Shown here: positions 57,522-64,000 of the stretch, piece after piece
How positions within the stretch are numbered: position 1 is the stretch's first letter
How the letters are laid out: every line of letters begins with the position of its first letter
Assembly: GCA_000934385.1 (NCBI GenBank)
Contig: KN880433.1
Location: 1 to 64,000, forward strand
Source: Cylindrobasidium torrendii FP15055 ss-10
Taxonomy: Eukaryota > Basidiomycota > Agaricomycetes > Agaricales > Physalacriaceae
Length of the DNA stretch: 64,000 nt
Reading direction: 5' to 3'
Program-made: the position numbers and the translations under genes
The notes under the pieces: generated by a model
Databases searched by the model: none
Told to the model about the DNA's origin: nothing
What the model saw: only the letters and a program-made list of their open reading frames with translations

Positions 57522-59653
57522 ATGCTGGTTCGTATTGCGCTCGTCCTCGCAGCAATCGCTGTGTCCGGGGCACACTCGCTTGACTCGTCTACACACGTCA
57601 TCAAGGAGGCCTTTGCTGCACCCCTCGGTTGGCGCATCGACTCTCTTCCTGATCCCGACCATGTACTCGACTTGCGCGTAGGGCTTCGCCAATCAAACTG
57701 GCCAGAGCTCGAAAGGCAGCTGAGCGAAACCAGCGACCCCGACCATCCCCGCTACGGCCAGCACCTATCCAAGGAAGCCATTGAGGATTTAATTTCACCT
57801 ACTGCCGACTCCCTGGAAGCGGTTCTGGACTGGCTCAAGGATTATGGTGTCATGGGGGATTCACTTTCGTTTTCCCCCGCGCGTGATTGGGTGCGCGTCA
57901 AACTGCCGTTGCATGTGGTCGAAGAGATGCTTGGGACGGTGAGAACGCGAATTTACTCCGTCCTGATCACGTTGCTTACGACGAACGCAGACATATCATG
58001 TATGGCGCCATGATGAGGGACGATACGCGATACGTACGACCGAATACAGCTTGCCCAAGGACCTCCATGCGCACGTCGACCTTGTTCAGCCTACAACACA
58101 CTTTGGCGGAATATCTGCCTTGAAGAGTTCGCTCTTTAGGGAGTTCACTCCCTTGGAAGGCGGGGCAAAGGCGGAGGTCGATAGTATTGCTGCAGACGAA
58201 ATTGACGCTTCATGCAACGAAACCATTACGGTCGACTGTCTTGCCCAGTTGTACAACTTCGCAGATTATACTCCTTCGTTCCCAAACAACTCTGTGGCTG
58301 TCACTGGATACCTTGAAGAATTCCCTAACGCAACCGACCTCCAAATCTTCTACGCTGATCAAGTGCCCAAAGCTGCTGGCAGTAGCTTCACATTCGTGGA
58401 TATACCCGGCAACAACCAAACTTCGGGGGAGGATGACCAGCACGGTGTCGAGGCTAACCTAGACGTGCAATTCGCGTTTGGCATATCATATCCCATCAAC
58501 GCCTCATTCTTGTATACTCATGGGCGGCCTCCTGCTCAGCTTCCCGATGGCGAAGAGAATTTCAACGAACCATACGCTGATGTACGTGCTTTCAAGTTGA
58601 ACCGCTGTTGTGCTCAGACCCTTTAGTTCTTGGACTACATCCTTGCTCAAGATACGATTCCGTGGGTTATTTCGACAAGTTACGCTGAAGGAGAGCAGTC
58701 TGTTCCATTCAGCTACGCGGAGCGAGTTTGTCGCGGTTTTGCTCAACTTGGTAAGTCCTTGGCTTTCCGTGCCGAATATGGACTCACGAAGTACAGGTGC
58801 ACGCGGAGTAACAGTTCTCTTTTCAAGCGGTGACGGGGGTGTTGGAGGTCCCAGTGAAGGTTGCACTCGCTTCCGGCCATTGTTCCCACCGTAAGATCAT
58901 CCTCAACGTCTTCAACCCGTGCTGACTTAGATGCAGGTCTTGCCCATAGTAAGTCCACAAAATGTCTTCGGGCACTCTTAACTAACGCTTCATCCCTCTC
59001 CTTCAGCGTCACAGCAGTCGGTGGTACTGTGAACATACCTGAAGTAGCAGTTGACTTTTCTGGAGGAGGATTCAGTGATTATGTGCGTTCATCAACCACA
59101 GGCTCTTGGCCTACAGTTTGAACCCCAACTAGTTCGCTCGTCCCTCGTGGCAAGACGACGTCGTCCCAGCTTACATTGAAAAGGTCTCTGAGACCTACGA
59201 TTCGTACTTCAACAAGTCTGGACGCGTGAGTTCATGATATTTGCCATCATCATCAAGCTTAACCCGGCGTTCAAAAGGGCATTCCAGACATATCTGCTCA
59301 GGCAGATAACTATCGCGTCTTCTACCAAGGCAAGGCGGGCCACGTCGGGGGTACATCTGCATCAGCCCCAGCCGTGGGAGGAATCCTCGCATTGGTAAAC
59401 GATGTCCGCCTGGCCAAGGGCCTGCCGACGCTGGGATTCCTCAACCCGTTGCTCTACAAACAAAACGTCGGAAGTCTTTTCAATGACATTACTGAAGGGA
59501 ATAATCCGGCTTGTGGTACTGATGGCTTCAATGCGAGTTCCCGTCCCATCTTCGACGGGTTTATACTAACCGTTTGTATAGGCAACGGAAGGCTGGGATC
59601 CAGTCACTGGATTCGGGACACCAAACTTTGCTCTGCTCAGAGAGTTAAATTGA
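57522..59653 (+). CDS. Secreted sedolisin-type serine-carboxyl protease (S53)
   Basis: Acid-acting extracellular protease of family S53. Signal peptide MLVRIALVLAAIAVSGAHS. The prodomain includes GLRQSNWPELERQLSETSDPDHPRYGQHLSKEAI. The mature domain has CNETITVDCLAQLYN, then GVEANLDVQ with the catalytic Glu and Asp four residues apart, ISTSYAEGEQ, the oxyanion Asp in SSGDGGVGG, VTAVGGTV, and the nucleophile motif GGTSASAPAVGGILALVND. A calcium-site segment DPVTGFGTPNF ends the protein (RELN). Multiple introns; a 12-nt exon (58937-58948) supplies CP of the conserved SCPYVTAVGG. It matches fungal aorsin/grifolisin-type tripeptidyl or endo-acting peptidases. Confidence 0.94.
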
Positions 59654-59754
59654 AGTATCCCGAGTAGGAAGCTCCTATAGGACCGTTCGAGATATCGAAG
59701 TGGATTTCCTAATGAAAAATCTGACAAGAGATAGAGCACTTATAGGGTTACATA

Positions 59755-60830
59755 TTACTTTCGCATACGCTTCTTGAAGCGCTCCATGACCTATTAGGCG
59801 TAAGTACAACGCAAGGCTGCGGAGTTCAGGAATCAAACCATTTCATCTGTTGCAGTCTGTGGCTTCTCGTTGTGACGCCCCCGGTCCCCACTTGGTGTAA
59901 TGCCCATTGCTTCGAGTTTGGCTTCACGTATAATTTGATCGTCGGTTTTGGACTTCAAATTCGGCCGATAGACTGCACCAAGATTAGCCCTTGCATTTGC
60001 TTGAATGGGGTTTGCATACAGCGGTTGGCTACAAGATGTGCTTCGTCGTTGTTTGTAGGAGTCTGTTTCTGCTTTAACTCTGCAGCAATGCGCTTAGCCA
60101 TCTCGGTGTCCTGTATGTTCTTTAAACGAGAGCTAGATCCGTTAGAATAAGAAGGCAAAGGAACGAAAGGAGACGCACTCCATGCCGAGGTCAACCTCAG
60201 GTATAGCGGTGAGCATGCCTGCACTGTTAGTGACATTGCCATCGCCTGTGGATTTTTGCTGGGGCACTTTGAGTTGGCCAGCCAATTGAAACAGTGCTTC
60301 ATTGGGGTCAAATGGTTTGGGTTCTTCTTCTTCCAGAGGCCTGCCGCGTATCTTGAGATTCTCTTCAATGTACGCCATCATATGCTTGTCTGGGTCAAGT
60401 GCGTTTGTTTGCACCGTGAAGTTGCTGGATCGCACTGCTCTTCGTGCGCGGGCCTCACGCTCCTCGTCATCCCTATACGAATGAAACATTGGAGAGATGA
60501 GAGTGGTACAACAACTCACTCATCGTCTTCGACCGCTGTGCGTCTCAGACCACCTTTCTCAACCTCTTCAGCTAACCTCTTCCTCTTCCTCTTCGCATCG
60601 CCTTTGTTCAGCTTGGCCACGTCTATGCCCTCCCGAGATTTGCGCAACTTGCGGAGTTCAATGAGGTCCGCTATACTATCCATAGTCAACACGGCAAGGC
60701 GGGGACGGGAATTGACCACTGACGGGAGGCTGTGGTCGCTGTCTTCGACTAGGTCCTGCTCATTCGTTGAATCAGGTGGTGGAGAAGGCACTCGGACGCG
60801 GGGTTGGGGTCGACTGCGTTTTCTGATCAT
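59755..60830 (-). CDS. TLS1: TLS1 / C9orf78 (HCA59) homologue
   Basis: Fission yeast Tls1 and human C9orf78 associate with the spliceosome and affect splicing and telomere silencing. Start MIRKRSRPQPRVRV. Landmarks: LIELRKLRKSREGIDVAKL, NALDPDKHMMAYIEENLKIRG (human: MMKYIETELKKRKG), SAGMLTAIPEVDLGME (human: SNQMLSGIPEVDLGID), LKNIQDTEMAKRIAAE and FYRPNLKSKTDDQII. The C terminus is TATDEMVMERFKKRMRK. The protein is highly charged, as in the family. Convergent with the protease and divergent from the DUF2009 gene. Five or more exons. Confidence 0.85.
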
Positions 60831-60912
60831 GTTCGTTGCAGAGTGAAGTGTGCAGTGATCGCTGCCCGGTGGCTGTCCTCGCGCGGACGCCGCTAAAGAG
60901 ACCATCATCAGC
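60831..60912. promoter_or_regulatory. Very short shared divergent promoter, TLS1 / DUF2009
   Basis: 82 bp between opposite start codons, the shortest divergent spacing in the window. No TATA box seen. Confidence 0.55.
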
Positions 60913-63027
60913 ATGTCCGACCCAAAAACCGATTTTTCCTTGGAAAATATCCTCAGCAACGAGCCGGATAATATAGAGGATGGGCCGGCTCCTGCTGGAT
61001 GGGACGAGGAGATGCCTCAGAGTACACCAAAGGATGGCTACTGTATAGAGTGCGAAGGTGCGTGCCCGCAAGCTGACTGTTTGTATATGCTGAGAAACTC
61101 TAGATCAGCCAGCACAAGTATTCTGTGATAACTGCTCGGATGCATACTGCGAAGTGTGCTATGCTTCACAACACCGCAAAGGAGGGCGCAAAACTCATGT
61201 TGTACGGCGCCTCGAGGTTGAAAGGGATGCGGCGGCGAAAGAGGCACCACCTTCCCCCTCAAAGGTAGAACCCTCCCAATGCCTACTTTACTGAGCTGAC
61301 CGCGGCTCAGATGGAGGTTGACGCCGTGCCAACTGAAGATTCCGACGATGACGAGGAATGGGAGCGCGTCACGGCGACCACCGCACCTGTTATACTCTCG
61401 GCACAGCCGTCCGTTGGGGAGAAGTTCGGGGAGTGGTTCGTTGAACGCAGCAAATTCATCCCGCTGCGCCTCACGTTTGGGGAGCGCAAGTACTTGCGTT
61501 TACTCGAGGCAGCACTGAGCGTATCGGAATACACTGGTGCGCTGCCACTCTTCTACCCATCTCGCGAGCTAATATCCAAAAGACAAGATCGACACCATCG
61601 GTTTTGGATCCTCGAAGGCGAAGCGTATTATCCATCAGATTCGCGAGCTTTGTGCCATCCTTAGCGGTCTGGTCCTTGCAGCGGACTACAAGCAGGGCCA
61701 AGAACTCTTCCAGGACCGTGATTTTGCTTCGAATGATGAATTCTACCAAACCATCTTCGAGCTTGGCCGCAGGTAACGATTCGAATTCCACTCCTTCGAC
61801 ACTCAAGACTGACCGTGGCTACAAAGACACAAAATCATGAATCCTGACAAGATGCGCACAACGTACGGAAAGCTCATTTACCTCCTCCAGGTATGCAATT
61901 CGCGGCTTATGTTCTACGCGTCTAACTCGAGAGCATAGGACAGCCAAATGTCCGAGGTGAAGAATATGCTCAACTTCACCTGCGTAAAACCTATCAAAAC
62001 CGTCTACACTGTGCTTGAAGAGGCTGGCCAGCTGGATCTACTCCGTGACGAACTTTTGCCTGTCGCGACAAAGGAAATCTACTCTGAGGGACGACCTCGT
62101 CGAGACATCCAGAAGGATATCAAGAGCAAAGAGCGCGCCATCGAGACACTCGCTACAAGATACGCGTCCAAAGACTTCGACCAAGATAGTGTTCGACAAT
62201 GTCTTTACAGCATTGGTGACAACCACGCATTCTTACGCGTCAACCGCGACCCCTGTGAGAAGATGATTGCATACTTGAAAGACTACTTCGATCCAACACA
62301 CGCAAAAGACGGAAAACGCAGTCTCGCCATCCGGAGCGGCAAAGGTGGTGCCAGATTGTCGCACGACCACGCTAAGCAGTACGCGTATGTTTTGCAGAGT
62401 CTGACTCTGTGGAAGGAGATATTGCATGATATGTTCCATCTATGGTTCCTTGCCGAGCAAGATCTTCTTTCCGACACTGTCCCATACCGTCTACGAGACA
62501 CCGGTCAGGGCCTCAACCGCGTCCAGGCGTGCCCCAAGACCTCGCGTATGATGCACACTATCCTGAACAAAGCGCAGAAGAGCGTTCGCAGCTGGGTTGG
62601 GTCAAGTGTCATTCATATGGGTGACCACAACGTCCCCAATTCTCTCATGTTCATCGACAAATACACTCAAATCTACCGCATCCTGCTGCCGATTTGCAAC
62701 GTCATTGTGCAAATACCCAATATCATGGCCAAACCCGCTTTGCGCTCGTATGTAGAGGATGAATTTGGGTCGGAGGAAAACCTGGTCCTAGAGATTCTAG
62801 GGGATTTCTTCAGGCATGGTTTCGATGGTTCGGGTGCCGATAATTTCTTCGACGCCGGGTCTTGCATCGATGGGCGCCTGACAAGTGCATGGCAATGGAC
62901 TGCGAAGATTGAGACGAAAAGATACTGGCCTGTGTTCTTGTTGTCCGGTGAGTTGCGGGCCGCTGCTATTGAAGATTATACTCAATCAATGTCCCAAGGC
63001 TTCACTGGCTTTGACGGAGAATGGTAG
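60913..63027 (+). CDS. DUF2009 / UPF0652 protein with N-terminal B-box-like zinc finger
   Basis: Conserved eukaryotic protein of unknown role. Start MSDPKTDFSLENILSNEPD. A zinc-binding region follows: YCIECE spliced to DQPAQVFCDNCSDAYCEVCYASQHRKGGRKTH, with the Cys/His spacing of a B-box type finger. DUF2009 core: [96 protein letters not shown]-adjacent FLRVNRDPCEKMIAYLKDYF and SLTLWKEILHDMFHLWFLAEQDLL. The end reads FGSEENLVLEILGDFFRHGF, VFLLSG and FTGFDGEW. A candidate 51-nt intron (62948-62998) is in frame and, if removed, joins LLSG to FTGFDGEW. Confidence 0.88.
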
Positions 63028-63468
63028 AACAAAAAATGCCGCTATAGAGTTGTAGAAAGAATGTGCTGTAGCCCTTGACACCGTGTTAGGGCAATTATAG
63101 AATCGCACAGACCTTGCATCACCTGGTCAATTGAATGTCGACATTCTCATGCCTACATGTTCATTGTCGACGTGAATGAAGCGCAGGTTTTGGCGACACA
63201 CAGGCTCGAGCAAGTGGGCCCAGTTGTTCCGCAAAAACTTCTGAGCATTATTGGTTCCATCCGCATTCGATTGTGCTCCGGTATTATCCCGACAGGTGAG
63301 AGCTTGGGGTCGTCGGTGGCTACATCCTGGCAGCTCCTGGCAGGTGCTCGCGACCGGATGAATTCCGGATAGAGGCATTTATCCAGGACAACTTAAAAGC
63401 AGAGCCCTCGACTGCGTCGATGAAGAACAAGTTTGCGACCAGCTTCGTATCTCAAGCAGTCTTCAATC
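63028..63468. other. Intergenic
   Basis: 441 bp between two rightward genes. No recognised element besides the probable CE16 promoter. Confidence 0.5.
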
Positions 63469-63972
63469 ATGGCCCAGTCAATTCTCGCCCTGCTGCCGTT
63501 CGTTACATATGTCATGGCACAAAATACCTGGTTCAGTTTGTACGTTTGTACGCACTGTATCTCGGCTTGCACCACACTAATGCATTCATAGCGGTGACTC
63601 GTACACACAAACCGGGTTTAACATGACTATTGGACCTCTGCCCTCGTCAGGCAACCCACTCGGGAACCCGACGTATCCTGGATGGACAGCTACTGGTGGA
63701 GAGAACTGGGTAGACTATGAGACCACGACATACAACACCAGCGAGGTGCTCACATACAACTTCGCATACGGAGGCGCAACCATCGACGCGGATTTGGTGA
63801 CACCATACACCCCGGAGGTGTTCTCCCTCACGGACCAGGTCGACTCTTTCTTTTTGGAGAATCTGGAGGCAGGGGTCATTCCTACTTTCGACAACGCAAC
63901 AACGTTGTTCTCAGTATGGATTGGGATCAACGATATAGGTAACAGCTTCTATCTGAGCGGTGACCGCGATGA
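63469..63972 (+). CDS. CE16-type carbohydrate esterase (partial, runs off the window)
   Basis: GDSL-type acetylesterase of carbohydrate esterase family 16, secreted and acting on acetylated xylo-oligosaccharides. Exon 1 (63469-63539) gives a signal peptide MAQSILALLPFVTYVMA. Exon 2 from 63592 contains the GDS block FGDSYTQTGFNMTIG, then YPGWTATGGENWVDYETTTYN, LTYNFAYGGATIDADLV, DQVDSFFLEN and LFSVWIGINDIGNSFY (block III/IV with GxND). The second exon ends in a donor GTGAGG at 63973, so the remaining exons and the catalytic His lie beyond 64000. Confidence 0.9.
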
Positions 63973-64000
63973 GTGAGGTTCTTCACGAATTCTCCCTGTA

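Overview
The window looks like nuclear DNA of a filamentous basidiomycete, most likely an Agaricomycete. Genes are split by many short introns (about 45-60 bp) and packed on both strands. Many protein families are ones I associate with mushroom-forming fungi: wax-synthase-like MBOAT, DUF3632, S53 sedolisin, CE16 esterase, CAP/PR-1, CBM19-like secreted protein and F-box/LRR-like proteins. I recognise about 35 protein-coding genes, no tRNA or rRNA gene, and one short inverted-repeat transposable element in two copies. No CRISPR, operon or prokaryotic feature is visible. Gene models were assembled by hand from reading frames, splice signals and family conservation. Coordinates are ATG to stop and include introns.

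Layout. 0.8-5.6 kb: ribosomal protein S26 (-), a secreted CBM19-like protein (+), a wax-synthase-like acyltransferase (+). 5.8-6.4 kb: a 0.6-kb non-autonomous DNA transposon with a target-site duplication. 6.5-10.9 kb: MFS sugar transporter (-) and a PARP-type zinc-finger nuclear protein (-). 11.9-20.8 kb: F-box-like protein (+), a gene-poor 2.5 kb, a dsRBD fragment (+), an SREBP/Sre1 transcription factor (+), a CAP/PR-1 secreted protein (+). 21.4-21.8 kb: a truncated second transposon copy. 22.3-32.7 kb: COP9 signalosome subunit 1 (-), alpha/beta hydrolase (+), PIN-like carrier (-), cyclophilin H (+), F-box-like protein (-), AYR1-like reductase (+). 33-46 kb: a hypothetical protein (-), dynein light intermediate chain (-), TIP41 (+), TAF12 (-), SDR (-), PUS9 (-), DUF3632 protein (-), TAF7 (+). 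46.1-54 kb: secreted DJ-1/PfpI-like protein (-), malate synthase (+), SET-domain protein (-), cofilin (-), PEX14 (+). 54-64 kb: two tandem diverged paralogues of unknown function (-), S53 protease (+), TLS1/C9orf78 homologue (-), DUF2009 protein (+), and a CE16 esterase (+) cut by the right edge.

How the genes relate. This is mostly housekeeping mixed with secreted or metabolic functions. Functional pairs look coincidental rather than clustered: two TFIID histone-fold/core subunits (TAF12, TAF7), a glyoxylate-cycle enzyme near a peroxisomal import receptor, and several secreted enzymes. Many neighbours are divergent with very short shared promoters (82-210 bp). The most interesting items are the transposon with unequal ends, the tandem paralogues that share an intron position, 3-nt to 20-nt exons, a probable GC-AG intron, and a strong preference for GTGCG 5' splice sites.
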